A stretch of DNA of 64,000 nt from DASTQL01 sp035462375 (GCA_035462375.1 DATHUJ010000124.1:18805-82804); one strand, 5' to 3'. Shown: positions 28,684 through 37,465, numbered from the stretch's first letter. The notes: generated from the letters alone by a model not told the origin. Made by a program: numbers and translations.

Positions 28684-28771
28684 GTCGCCCCACCTCCTGT
28701 CGTCGAGGGTGGCACCGCCGGTGCGCCCGCGTCGAGGGGGACGAGGGCGGGGCTCCCTAGACTGGCGCCTC

Positions 28772-30274
28772 ATGAGCCACCACGGGCACCCGGACGACCT
28801 GCCCGAGCAGATGCGGGTGCGCCGTGCGAAGCGGGACCGGATGCTTGAGCGGGGCGTCGAGCCCTATCCCGTGGGGTTTCCCCGGACCGCCACCGTTGCG
28901 GAGGTGCGCGCTGCGCACCCGGACCTCCCGCCCGACACCGCCACCGGCGATCGGGTGGGGATCGCCGGCCGGGTCATGCTGGCGCGCAACACCGGCAGGC
29001 TCTGCTTCGCCACGCTGCGCGACCGCACCGGCGACCTGCAGGTGATGCTCAGCCTCGACCGGGTCGGGGCGGAGTCCCTGGCCGCCTGGAAGCACGACGT
29101 CGACCTCGGCGACCACGTGGGCGTCGAGGGCGAGGTCGTCACGTCCCGCCGCGGCGAGCTGTCGGTGCTGGTCGACTCCTGGGCCGTGACGGCCAAGTGC
29201 CTGCGCCCACTCCCCGAGAAGCACAAGGGGCTGACCGACCCCGAGGCCCGCGTCCGTCAGCGATACGTGGACCTCATCGTCAACGCGGAGGCCCGGGAGA
29301 TGGTGCGCACGCGGTCCACCGTGGTCCGGTCCATCAGGGAGTCCATGCAGGTGCGCGGCTTCACCGAGGTCGAGACCCCGATGCTCCAGGTGGTGCACGG
29401 CGGCGCCAACGCGCGTCCCTTCCGGACCCACATCAACGCGTACGGGATGGACCTCTTCCTCCGGATCGCGCCGGAGCTCTTCCTCAAGCGGCTCCTCGTC
29501 GGCGGGCTGGAGAAGGTCTTCGAGATCAACCGCAACTTCCGGAACGAGGGGGCCGACTCGTCGCACAACCCCGAGTTCACGATGCTCGAGGCCTACGAGG
29601 CCTACGGCGACTACGGCACGATGCGAGTGCTCACCCAGGAGCTGGTCCAGGCGGCGGCGACCGCCGCGTACGGCGAGCCGGTGGCCCGGAGGGTCGACCA
29701 CGACGGGCGGGTCACCGAGCACGACCTCTCCGGTGACTGGCCGGTGACGACCGTGGACGACGCCGTCTCCGCGGTGCTCGGCGAGCGGGTCACCCCCGAC
29801 ACGACGCTCGGCGAGCTGCGCAAGCTGTGCGACCGCGTGGGCGTCCCGTACCAGCCCGCGTGGCCACGGGGCGCCGTGCTGCTCGAGCTGTACGAGCACC
29901 TGGTCGAGGACCGGACGACGCCACCCACCTTCTACACCGACTTCCCGACCGAGGTGTCCCCACTGACCCGGCAGCACCGGCACGATCCGCGCCTGGCCGA
30001 GCGCTGGGACCTGGTGGCTTTCGGTGCCGAGATCGCGACGGCCTATTCGGAGCTGGTCGACCCGGTCGTGCAGCGCGAGCGCCTGGAGGCCCAGTCGCTG
30101 CTGGCCGCCGGCGGTGACCACGAGGCCATGGCCGTCGACGAGGACTTCCTGCGGGCCCTCGAGTACGCCATGCCGCCGTCGGGGGGAATGGGGATGGGAA
30201 TCGACCGGCTGCTCATGATGCTGACCGGGCGCACCATCCGGGAGACCGTCCTGTTCCCGCTCGTGAAGCCATGA
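28772..30274 (+). CDS. lysS: Class II lysyl-tRNA synthetase
   Basis: 500 residues. An N-terminal anticodon-binding OB fold includes VGIAGRVMLARNTGRLCFATLRDRTG. The class II catalytic core has motif 1 around RGFTEVETPMLQ, motif 2 RNFRNEGADSSHNPEFTMLE, and motif 3 GMGMGIDRLLMMLTGR near the C-terminus, which ends ETVLFPLVKP as usual. The ATG follows TAGACT (28758-28763) by 8 nt with no Shine-Dalgarno. argA starts directly after its stop. Confidence 0.96.
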   Translation: MSHHGHPDDLPEQMRVRRAKRDRMLERGVEPYPVGFPRTATVAEVRAAHPDLPPDTATGDRVGIAGRVMLARNTGRLCFATLRDRTGDLQVMLSLDRVGAESLAAWKHDVDLGDHVGVEGEVVTSRRGELSVLVDSWAVTAKCLRPLPEKHKGLTDPEARVRQRYVDLIVNAEAREMVRTRSTVVRSIRESMQVRGFTEVETPMLQVVHGGANARPFRTHINAYGMDLFLRIAPELFLKRLLVGGLEKVFEINRNFRNEGADSSHNPEFTMLEAYEAYGDYGTMRVLTQELVQAAATAAYGEPVARRVDHDGRVTEHDLSGDWPVTTVDDAVSAVLGERVTPDTTLGELRKLCDRVGVPYQPAWPRGAVLLELYEHLVEDRTTPPTFYTDFPTEVSPLTRQHRHDPRLAERWDLVAFGAEIATAYSELVDPVVQRERLEAQSLLAAGGDHEAMAVDEDFLRALEYAMPPSGGMGMGIDRLLMMLTGRTIRETVLFPLVKP

Positions 30275-30784
30275 ATGTCGACATCTGCTGAATACTCGGT
30301 ACGGCGGGCCCGCACGTCCGACGTGCCCCATGTCCGCCGCCTCGTGGACGCCTATTCCAACGACCGCATCCTCCTGTCGAAGGAGATGGTCACGCTCTAC
30401 GAGGACGTCCAGGAGTTCTGGGTCGCGGAGGCGGCGGGCGCTGTGATCGGTTGCGGGGCCTTGCACGTGATGTGGGAAGACCTCGCCGAGGTGCGTACCC
30501 TGGCCACGGATCCGCAGTGGCGGGGGCGGGGGGTCGGCTCCACCTTGCTCGACCGCCTGGTGGCCGCGGCCAGGGAGCTGGGGATCTCGCGGGTGTTCTG
30601 CCTCACCTTCGAGGTCGATTTCTTCGAGCGGCACGGATTCGAGGTGCTCGAGGGAACTCCGGTGGAACCGGAGGTGTACGTCCAGCTTCTCCGGTCCTAC
30701 GACGAAGGGGTCGCCGAGTTCCTCGACCTGGACCGGGTCAAGCCGAACACCCTGGGCAACACCCGCATGTTGTTACGGTTCTGA
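30275..30784 (+). CDS. argA: Amino-acid N-acetyltransferase (short ArgA-type N-acetylglutamate synthase)
   Basis: 169-residue GNAT protein resembling the short actinobacterial N-acetylglutamate synthases such as mycobacterial Rv2747. The acetyl-CoA loop is RTLATDPQWRGRGVGSTLL (Q/RxxGxG/A), and FCLTFEVDFFERHGFEVLEGTPV is characteristic. It would make N-acetylglutamate to prime arginine synthesis. The ATG is immediately after the lysS TGA. The C-terminal part, RVKPNTLGNTRMLLRF, fits this subgroup. Confidence 0.85.
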   Translation: MSTSAEYSVRRARTSDVPHVRRLVDAYSNDRILLSKEMVTLYEDVQEFWVAEAAGAVIGCGALHVMWEDLAEVRTLATDPQWRGRGVGSTLLDRLVAAARELGISRVFCLTFEVDFFERHGFEVLEGTPVEPEVYVQLLRSYDEGVAEFLDLDRVKPNTLGNTRMLLRF

Positions 30785-30796
30785 CAAGGACTATTC

Positions 30797-30854
30797 CCAG
30801 GGATTGCGGAAGCCAGATGAGTGCGATTTCATGTACCCGCGCACAATCCCCTGG
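30797..30854 (+). promoter_or_regulatory. Imperfect inverted repeat upstream of lsr2
   Basis: CCAGGGATTG (30797-30806) pairs with CAATCCCCTGG (30844-30854) with one bulged base and a 37-nt loop. The enclosed sequence is locally AT-richer than its surroundings. It is the only structured element in the argA-lsr2 gap and could be an operator or a leader stem. Confidence 0.35.
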
Positions 30855-30884
30855 CGCAGCCCATTTCCGGAAAGGATGCCTGCG

Positions 30885-31214
30885 ATGGCGCAGAAGGTCC
30901 AGGTCCTGCTCGTCGACGATCTCGACGGAGCGACCGCAGACGAGACCGTCAGCTTCTCCCTCGACGGAGTCAGCTACGAGATCGACCTCTCGAGCAAGAA
31001 CGCCGCGAAGATGCGCGACTCCTTCGCCTCGTACGTGGGGGCGGCCCGCCGGGTCGGCGGCCGCAGCCGCGGCGGCCGGGGCCGCAGCTCGTCCCGCGCG
31101 GGCACCGACACGGCCGCGATCCGCACCTGGGCGAAGGAGCAGGGCCTCAAGGTCTCCGACCGTGGCCGCATCCCCGCCGAGGTGGTCGCGAAGTACGAAG
31201 CCGCCCACTCCTGA
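30885..31214 (+). CDS. lsr2: Lsr2 nucleoid-associated silencer
   Basis: 109 residues. The N-terminal dimerisation domain begins KVQVLLVDDLDGATADETVSF, followed by a basic Gly/Arg/Ser linker and the C-terminal DNA-binding domain with TAAIRTWAKEQGLKVSDRGR. The AT-hook-like RGR in SDRGRIP inserts into the minor groove of AT-rich DNA. Lsr2 silences horizontally acquired genes in actinobacteria. ATG 30885 has GGAAAGGA 8 nt upstream; an ATG at 30876 is less likely. Its position after lysS matches mycobacteria. Confidence 0.96.
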   Translation: MAQKVQVLLVDDLDGATADETVSFSLDGVSYEIDLSSKNAAKMRDSFASYVGAARRVGGRSRGGRGRSSSRAGTDTAAIRTWAKEQGLKVSDRGRIPAEVVAKYEAAHS

Positions 31215-31217
31215 CCG

Positions 31218-31251
31218 ACGCCGCCCCCGGACCCAGGTCCGGGGGCGGCGT
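31218..31251. terminator. Strong bidirectional terminator hairpin
   Basis: A perfect 15-bp GC-rich stem (31218-31232 with 31237-31251) with a 4-nt loop begins 3 bp after the lsr2 stop and ends 3 bp before the stop of the convergent SDR gene. It can terminate both transcripts. Confidence 0.85.
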
Positions 31252-31254
31252 GGG

Positions 31255-31935
31255 TCAGCGGGCGCCGCCGGCGTGCCAGGCCACCTCGGTACGCCACCGG
31301 TCGGGCGGGCCGCCGGTCTCGTCGACGAGCCGGGTGTACTCCTCCGCGATCGCCTCGACCGCGAAGCCGGGCGTGCCCAGCGACCCCATGACCGTGACCG
31401 TGGCCACGTGCACACCGTCCGGGCCGAGCTCGGCGGCCAGCGAGAGCACCAGGTTCCGGACCGCGGCCTTCTGCACGCCTACGGCCGCCGACCAGGTGGA
31501 CCCGGCGAGCGCGGCCTGCGAGCCGGTCGCCAGGATGGTCCCCCGGCCGGCGGCGCGCATGGCCGGGCTTACCTCCTGGGCCGCCAGGAGCAGGGACCCG
31601 ACACTGGTCCGCAGGGCGTCCACCAGCGCACCGTACGGCGTGGCGGTGGCCGCGGCCTCGATCGTCACTGACGGGTTGTGGATCACGACGGTGGGGTCGC
31701 CCAGCTCCTGCCGGACCATGGCGAACGCGGTGCGGACGGACTCCTCGTCGGCGAGGTCGACGGCGACCGGCAGCGCCCGTCCCCGGCCGGCTTCACTCAC
31801 CTCGCCGGCCAGGTCCGCCAGCCGCACCGCCGAGCGGGCGAGCAGGGCGACCGCCGCGTCCCGGCGGGCGAGGGCCGTAGCCACCGCCCGGCCCAGCCCC
31901 GGACCCGCACCCATGACCACGACCACCTCGCCCAT
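31255..31935 (-). CDS. SDR-family protein lacking the catalytic Tyr
   Basis: 226-residue short-chain dehydrogenase/reductase fold. The cofactor motif GAGPGLGRAVATAL is intact, but NNAG is replaced by IHNPS, and at the YxxxK position the sequence is VGVQK, so Val stands where the catalytic Tyr should be. A Ser is present in ATGSQAAL. The protein may bind NAD(P) without standard oxidoreductase chemistry, or use a different mechanism. The ATG at 31935 is the first codon of the Rossmann strand. Confidence 0.75.
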   Translation of the reverse strand: MGEVVVVMGAGPGLGRAVATALARRDAAVALLARSAVRLADLAGEVSEAGRGRALPVAVDLADEESVRTAFAMVRQELGDPTVVIHNPSVTIEAAATATPYGALVDALRTSVGSLLLAAQEVSPAMRAAGRGTILATGSQAALAGSTWSAAVGVQKAAVRNLVLSLAAELGPDGVHVATVTVMGSLGTPGFAVEAIAEEYTRLVDETGGPPDRWRTEVAWHAGGAR

Positions 31936-32098
31936 GCGCCCGTCCCGTCCGTCGTCGGGGATGCCTCGCCGGGCCTGCCTACCACGCAGGGAGCCCCGTC
32001 GGAAATCCGCCGAAGTGGGGGCTTGCGCCTCGTGTGCCAGCGGGGTCGGGGTGTGACTGACCCGATCCGGCGGTGACGACGTCGCCACGCCTGAGCCG

Positions 32099-32839
32099 GT
32101 GGTCCCGTCCGCGGACTGCACGGTCGCACCCGAGCGCGAGTACTTCGCCGTCGGCGCGAGCCACCCCTGCTTCACCGTCATGGGTGAGCGGTTCCTGGTC
32201 TGGCTGGGGGGTGCGGCCTACCCGGTGGGCGGAAGCTACGAGCCGTCCGCGGTGTTCTCCGGGGCGGACGCGGCCAACGTCCGCGCGGTCCAGCTGCTCA
32301 TGGACGACGTCCCTGACGGCTGGCTCGGGGCGACCCAGTGGACCCGACTGACCACTGCGGGCCCGCCACCCGTCACCCAGCTCCGTGCGTCGGGGATCGG
32401 ACCGCTGTGGTTCGGCATGACGGCGCAGCAGGTGGAGGCGACCGGGGTGGCGGAGGTCCACCTGGGCGACGCCGAGGCACCGGGCAACTTCGTCGAGGTC
32501 ACCGGAATCGAGGGTGCCGGGTGCTTCGCCGGTACTCCTCCGGGCGGGCGCTTCACGACGTTCACGACGACCGACCCGCGGGTGTCCACGCCCGAGGGCA
32601 TCACCGCAAGGAGCAGCGTGGCCGACCTGACCCGCGCGTACGGAGACCGGCTGCAGAGCCGGGTCGAGCCGTCGACCCCGCGGGACCTCACGGTCTACGT
32701 CGTGCCCCAGGGCGACGTCGCGCTCGCCTTCTGGGCACCCGAGCCGGACGTCGGGCCGGACAGCCCGCTGGTGCTCTTCGCCGGCGCCCGGGCCGAGATC
32801 GACGCCCTGCACCCGCAGTCCGGTTGGTGCTTCGACTGA
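32099..32839 (+). CDS. Hypothetical protein, probably 5'-disrupted exported protein
   Basis: 246 residues from a GTG at 32099. Four Cys codons and DCTVAPEREYFAVGASHPC near the start suggest an extracytoplasmic protein, yet there is no signal sequence. The N-terminal half (VRAVQLLMDDVPDGWLGATQW) resembles peptidoglycan-binding repeats. The same frame continues upstream to a TGA at 32054-32056, beyond which another open stretch with GACASCASGVG runs back to an ATG near 31960. This could be a signal region cut off by a nonsense change. The start and function are uncertain. Confidence 0.5.
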   Translation: MVPSADCTVAPEREYFAVGASHPCFTVMGERFLVWLGGAAYPVGGSYEPSAVFSGADAANVRAVQLLMDDVPDGWLGATQWTRLTTAGPPPVTQLRASGIGPLWFGMTAQQVEATGVAEVHLGDAEAPGNFVEVTGIEGAGCFAGTPPGGRFTTFTTTDPRVSTPEGITARSSVADLTRAYGDRLQSRVEPSTPRDLTVYVVPQGDVALAFWAPEPDVGPDSPLVLFAGARAEIDALHPQSGWCFD

Positions 32840-33038
32840 CGGTCACCTGGTGACGGCGCCGTCGAAGATTCCGCGAGCCCGCCTGCCTGGGCTACCGGTC
32901 CTCCGTTGGCGCCGCCGCGCAGGTGGCGCCGATTCCCGAGGGGAGCCTCATAGGCGTACACCGAAGCCTCGTCGCGGCTGACCAGCAGCGACTGGCTCGC
33001 CGGGGTGACACTGCTCGTCCCAGCGGCCCATCGTCGGC

Positions 33039-34802
33039 TCACCCGCTCTGCTCGTTGAAGTCCGTCAGTCGCTCCGGGTCGGAACCGTCGCGATCGACGG
33101 CCCAGAGCTCGCCTCTTTCATCGAGAAAGCCGCGGCCGCTCGAGAAGAGGATCTTGTCGCCGTCGGGGGACCACCGCGGGCTGCGGTCATAGGCCGGATC
33201 CGTCGTCAGGCGCTCAACGTCGCTGCCGTTCGCCGCCATGACGTACACGTCCCAGTTCCCGTCCCGGTCGCTGGTGAAGGCGATCTGCTCGCCGTCGGGG
33301 GACCACCGCGGGCTGCGGTCGTTGCCGCCAGCCGCACCGAGCCGACGCACGCCGCCGCCACCGTCGGCATCGACCATGTGGATCTGGTAGGCGCCGTCGA
33401 CGCCTCGGGCGAAGGCCACCTTCTCGCCGTCCGGGGACCAGTCGGGCGTGATGTCGTCGAACGCCCCGCCGCCGCTGAGCCGCCGCTCATCGCTGCCGTC
33501 GGCGTCGATGACGTAGAGCGCCGAATCGCCGTCCCGACTGCTGACGAAGACGATGCGTTCGCCGTCCGGCGACCAGTCGGGCTGCACGTCGTCCCCGTCC
33601 GATCTGGTGAGGCGCTGCGGTGCCGACCCGTCGACCCCCATCGTCCACAGCTGGCGGCGGCCGTCCTCTCGCTCGCTCGAGAACACGATGCGCTCGTCGT
33701 GGTAGAGGTCCGGATCGGAGTCCCACACGTCGTTGTCGGTGAGCTGCCGGAGGTCGTCCCCGTCAGCTTGGAGCAGGTAGATCTCGCGGGTCGACTCGCT
33801 ACCGATGATCCCGAAGTCGACTGAGACCAGGGTGTCGCGGTAGGAGGGCCCCGGCGTCAGCGCCACGAGCAGGGCGGCTGTCACGACCGAGGTCACGGCC
33901 ACCATGCCGGCCGCCGCCTTGGCGCTGAGCGCGGCGGGTGCCACGGCAGTCTGGGTCGACGCCGTCCCGGTGGTCCCTTGCGCGAGCCCGGCGAGCTTCA
34001 GGGCCGCGGCGACCGCCAGGACCCAGGGAACGGTCTTGAGGATCACCTTGCCGTACCAACCCCAGAGGAACGACAGCCAGCCGTACCGCTCCCTGGTGAA
34101 CGTGAGGCCGGCCTGCAGGCGCTCGGAGTACGCACGCAGCCGTTGCTCGCTGGTCGCGAGCCCGGCAGTGGCCGGCTGCAGCACGACCTCGCTGCCGAAG
34201 ACGAGGTCGTGCAGTGCCTGCCGGCGCGGGGTCAGCAGAGCCGCGACCGTCCCCACGCCGAGCATGTCCACGACCAGGTAGCCCCACGAGTGCCGCCCGA
34301 GCGACCACGCGAGCCCCCGCAGCGTCGGGGCCGGGGCGCTCCCGTCGAGCCGGCGCTCGGTCAGGCCGAACACTGCCTTGCCGAGCGTCTGTCCGCCGCT
34401 GAGCCACACCGACAGGCCGAGGATGACCGCCAGGCTGAGGCCGAGGGCGACCAGGGCGAGCACCAGAGCGGCCCGGCTGGACCCGTCGGGAAGCGGCAGG
34501 AGCCGCTGCGCCAGCACGAGCACCACGAACGGGACCAGGACGAGCAGCACGTCGAGCCCGAAGGCGGCCAGGCGCCGGCGGTGGGGGGCGAGCCGGGTCT
34601 CGTCGTCGCCGGGCACCGGGCCCGACGCTCCCCCGTACGCCGGGTCGTCAGGCTCGGCCGGCTCGGCCAGCTCGTCCGGGACCCAGAACGGCCAATCGGG
34701 CGGGGCCGGCGGCCAGTCGGGGCCGGGCTGCCAGCCCGGCCCGGGCGTGAACCCCGGCGGCGCCGGCGGCCAGCCCGGCGCCGGGTTGAAGCGCGTGGCC
34801 AC
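33039..34802 (-). CDS. RDD-family membrane protein fused to a PD40/TolB-like beta-propeller
   Basis: 587 residues. The N-terminus is Pro/Trp/Gly-rich with short GW-P-P repeats (about 1-55). An RDD domain follows (about 70-210), with Arg/Asp residues and three hydrophobic helices including SGGQTLGKAVFGL. A further transmembrane helix is at about 300-318. The C-terminal 260 residues contain repeated PRWSPDGEQIAFTSDRDG-type PD40 blades, one per about 42 residues. The propeller would face outside, as TolB does. GTG 34802 has GGGGGG upstream. RDD-propeller fusions are unusual, and I know of no function for this one. Confidence 0.75.
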   Translation of the reverse strand: MATRFNPAPGWPPAPPGFTPGPGWQPGPDWPPAPPDWPFWVPDELAEPAEPDDPAYGGASGPVPGDDETRLAPHRRRLAAFGLDVLLVLVPFVVLVLAQRLLPLPDGSSRAALVLALVALGLSLAVILGLSVWLSGGQTLGKAVFGLTERRLDGSAPAPTLRGLAWSLGRHSWGYLVVDMLGVGTVAALLTPRRQALHDLVFGSEVVLQPATAGLATSEQRLRAYSERLQAGLTFTRERYGWLSFLWGWYGKVILKTVPWVLAVAAALKLAGLAQGTTGTASTQTAVAPAALSAKAAAGMVAVTSVVTAALLVALTPGPSYRDTLVSVDFGIIGSESTREIYLLQADGDDLRQLTDNDVWDSDPDLYHDERIVFSSEREDGRRQLWTMGVDGSAPQRLTRSDGDDVQPDWSPDGERIVFVSSRDGDSALYVIDADGSDERRLSGGGAFDDITPDWSPDGEKVAFARGVDGAYQIHMVDADGGGGVRRLGAAGGNDRSPRWSPDGEQIAFTSDRDGNWDVYVMAANGSDVERLTTDPAYDRSPRWSPDGDKILFSSGRGFLDERGELWAVDRDGSDPERLTDFNEQSG

Positions 34803-34873
34803 GGAACCCCCCTGGTGCCTGGCTCCAGCCTCTCACCCTTGGAGAGCGCCGACCAGGCTCGTCAATACCTATC

Positions 34874-34898
34874 GCAACGCGGTTGCAGCGAGGTTGCA
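34874..34898 (-). promoter_or_regulatory. Candidate operator upstream of the RDD-propeller gene
   Basis: GCAAC-GCG-GTTGC (34874-34886) is an inverted repeat. GGTTGCA occurs at 34881-34887 and again at 34892-34898, exactly 11 bp (one helical turn) apart. The site is about 72 bp upstream of the RDD-propeller start. It lies in a 198-bp gap that also contains the end of the next SDR gene's downstream region. The regulator is unknown. Confidence 0.4.
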
Positions 34899-35000
34899 TT
34901 GTGAGACGCGGGGCCGATGCCTCTTCCGTGACGCAAGGGCAGTAGCGATCAGCCCCACCGTGAAGTGCCCACGCCATGACCGCCACCGTCATAGGACCGG

Positions 35001-35816
35001 TCAGCGCAGGTAGGAGGCTCCGTTGAGGTCGAGGACCGCGCCGGAGGCCCACTCGGCCGCCGGGGAGGCCAGGTAGAGCACGGCAGCGGCGACCTCGTCC
35101 GCCTCGGCGACCCGGTCGAACGGGCTCTGGCCCCGCACCTCGTCGCCGCGCGGTCCGGCAAGCGTCGCGGCGGCCATCTCCGTGGCGACGAAACCCGGCG
35201 CCACGGACGTCACGGCGATGCCGGCGGACCCCAGGTCGCGTGCCAGCGACTGGCCCAGGGAGTGGACGCCGGCCTTCGTCGCGCCGTAGGCCGGGACCCG
35301 GGGTTCACCGCGGTAGGCACCGCGCGAGCCGATGTTCACGACCCGGCCCCGCGGGACTCCCGCGGCGGGCTGGGTGTCGATCATGTGCCGCGCCACGCAG
35401 TGGGTGACGTTGGCCGTGCCCAGCAGGTTGACCTCGACGGTGCGCCGCCAGGCCTCCACCCACGCCTCGTACGGAGTGTCGGCCAGGCGGTGGCCCAGCC
35501 GCCGGTCGGCAGCAGCGGGGTCGTCGTCGTAGACGGCGGCGTTGTTGACCAGCACGTCGATCCGGCCGAGCCCAGCGACGGACGCCTCGACCATGGGCGG
35601 GACGGCGACGGGATCGCCGAGGTCGGCGCTGACGAGCACGTGCCCCTCGCCGGACAACCCGGCCAGGACGGCCTCGGCCCGGTCGCGGGCACCCCGGAAG
35701 TGCACCGCCACGCGGTCGCCCCGGGTGGCGAAGGCAGCCGCCACCGCAGCCCCGATCCCCCGGGACGCACCCGTGACCAGGACGCCGCGCGAGGGCAGGG
35801 TTCCGGCTTCCGGCAC
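35001..35816 (-). CDS. Short-chain dehydrogenase/reductase (FabG-like)
   Basis: 271 residues with all SDR signatures: VLVTGASRGIGAAVAAAF (cofactor), VLVNNAAVYDDD (NNA), NIGSRGAYRG (catalytic Ser) and AYGATKAGVHSL (YxxxK). The C-terminal PGFVATEM and ASGAVLDLNGASYLR fit the classical group. An insert of about 20 residues with RRLGHRLADTPYEAW follows NNA. The substrate cannot be deduced. The GTG at 35816 follows TAGGCT (minus strand, 35823-35828) by 6 nt. Confidence 0.85.
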   Translation of the reverse strand: MPEAGTLPSRGVLVTGASRGIGAAVAAAFATRGDRVAVHFRGARDRAEAVLAGLSGEGHVLVSADLGDPVAVPPMVEASVAGLGRIDVLVNNAAVYDDDPAAADRRLGHRLADTPYEAWVEAWRRTVEVNLLGTANVTHCVARHMIDTQPAAGVPRGRVVNIGSRGAYRGEPRVPAYGATKAGVHSLGQSLARDLGSAGIAVTSVAPGFVATEMAAATLAGPRGDEVRGQSPFDRVAEADEVAAAVLYLASPAAEWASGAVLDLNGASYLR

Positions 35817-35825
35817 CCGCGCAGC

Positions 35826-36623
35826 CTAGCCAGGCACCGTGACCCACCGGGCCCGCCGAAGGTCGCGTAGCAGGACCACCACGCAGAAGACCGCGCTGCC
35901 GACCAGCACGAGCAGGTAGACGACGAGGTTCGGCCGCAGCTCGCCCGGCAGGTCGGGGGCCCGGGCGAGGAGCGGGGGCAGCAGTACCAGGTCGTATGCG
36001 AGGAAGCTCCACAGCTGCGTCCGGTAGCCGTCCGTCGTCGGCCGCAGGACGGCGTAGGCGAAGTAGACCGTGTTGCCGAGGAAGATCCAGCCGACCAGGA
36101 CGGCGCTGTCCGGACGCATCGGCCAGGGCATGACGCGGTCCGAGCCGAGCAACAGGCCGAGCGCCACGGCGAGCAGGATCGCGGTGAAGGCGACGAAGGC
36201 GACCAGCACGGGCCGGGGAAGCGGGGCTCGGGTGGCCTGGGGGCGGCGCCGGGTGGCCAGGAAGAGGCCCAGGTTCCCGACCGCGAGCAGGGCGGCGACC
36301 GTGGCGGCGCGGGTGAGGTTGCCGCGGTCCTCGCCCGGCCCGACCCCCGCCAGGAAGACCGCGGAGCCGCCCAGCGTGACCGCGAGGTCGAGGGCTCCTG
36401 CCGGCACCGACCCCGTCTCGCCGGACAGCCCCGCCCACAGCGAGCCGGCCCCGATGGCGGCCAGGATCGCGCCGACGAAGGCCAGCGTGAGCGGCCCGTC
36501 CGGCCACGGCCACCAGCCGCTTGCCCATGCCTGGCCGCTGGCCATCCCGACGGCGACCACGAGGTTGGCGACACCGAGGACGACCAGGAGCCTGCGCACC
36601 AGGGTGATCGGCGGGCCTCCCAT
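35826..36623 (-). CDS. Multi-pass membrane protein of unknown function
   Basis: 265 residues with about seven or eight predicted transmembrane helices. There are few charged loops and several Trp/Pro (SGWWPWPDG, MPWPMRPDS). It ends 10 bp before the SDR gene start on the same strand. No family is recognised. The upstream neighbour is the frameshifted gene whose frame runs into this start. Confidence 0.65.
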   Translation of the reverse strand: MGGPPITLVRRLLVVLGVANLVVAVGMASGQAWASGWWPWPDGPLTLAFVGAILAAIGAGSLWAGLSGETGSVPAGALDLAVTLGGSAVFLAGVGPGEDRGNLTRAATVAALLAVGNLGLFLATRRRPQATRAPLPRPVLVAFVAFTAILLAVALGLLLGSDRVMPWPMRPDSAVLVGWIFLGNTVYFAYAVLRPTTDGYRTQLWSFLAYDLVLLPPLLARAPDLPGELRPNLVVYLLVLVGSAVFCVVVLLRDLRRARWVTVPG

Positions 36624-37465
36624 CGGGCGATCGCCCGGGCGGCCGGGTCCGGCCGTCGGGCAGTGGCGGGCAACGGCGCCGGGTCCCCCGCGAACGGCGC
36701 ACCCACCACGCTCCTCCGTACGCCGTCCAGGCGCCAGGGGTTCGCGGTACGCCCCACGCCGGAGTCGGTGGCCCCACCCGTACAGGGGTCCGGGGCCGCG
36801 CCCCAGAGCGCCACCTGCAGGTAGCAGGCGGCGAAGGCCGCCACGTCGACGGTCACCGTGTCGGCGAACAGCCCGCAGAACGCCTCGCGGCGGAAGCAGA
36901 CGTCACCGGTACCGGTCGGGTCGACGTCCGGGACCACGGTCCAGGGCAGCGACCCTCCCGGACCGCCGACGGGTCCGAGCAGCCGGGCTCCAGGGTGGGC
37001 GTCGAGGAAGGCCGCGTGCCGCTCTGCCCGGCCCCTGGCCCCCGGCGGGGTCCGGCGACGCCGTGGACCCGGGCCCGGAGGCCGCGGTACACCACCCCGT
37101 CGGCGGGTGACCGCGGGAAGACGTCGATCCCGTGCCGGCCGGTGGCCGGGCTGCCGCCGACGCGGCAGGCCGAGGCGTGCACGCGCAGCCGGCCGCAGCG
37201 CCACGGCCAGACACAGCCACTCCGCCGCCTCGGCGGGGCCCCCGCGAGGGACGCCCTTGGCCGCCAGGCTCCGGTCGCCCCACGCCCGGCCGACCGCCCA
37301 GAGCCCTCGGCGGGCGTCGTCGAGCAGGTCGGCGCGCCCCGCCCCGGGGACCTCCGCCCAGCCCACCCGGTGGGTATCCGCCGCCGCGGCGGCCGTTCGC
37401 TGGTGGCGTACGGCGGGGAGATGTGGAACACCCGGCGGGGGCGCCACGGTTGCCACTGCCGTCAC
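36624..37465 (-). pseudogene. Frameshifted hypothetical gene
   Basis: On the minus strand one frame from GTG 37465 reads ADLLDDARRGLWAVGRAWGD and AEAAEWLCLAVALRP with good GC3 codon structure to about 37195. The coding look then moves to a second frame (CRVGGSPATGRHGIDVFPRS, DGVVYRGLRARVHGVAG) until about 37045. It then returns to the first frame (AAFLDAHPGARLLGPVGG, DVCFRREAFCGLFADTV). Two compensating indels near GC-homopolymer runs explain this. The frame has no stop before the next gene, so the end is uncertain. Sequencing error is an alternative explanation. No family is recognised. Confidence 0.45.

Noticed and set aside
33100..33720. Regularly spaced DNA repeats that resemble a CRISPR array
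   Set aside because: They encode the PD40 blades of the beta-propeller; spacing is about 126 bp and repeats are imperfect and in frame.
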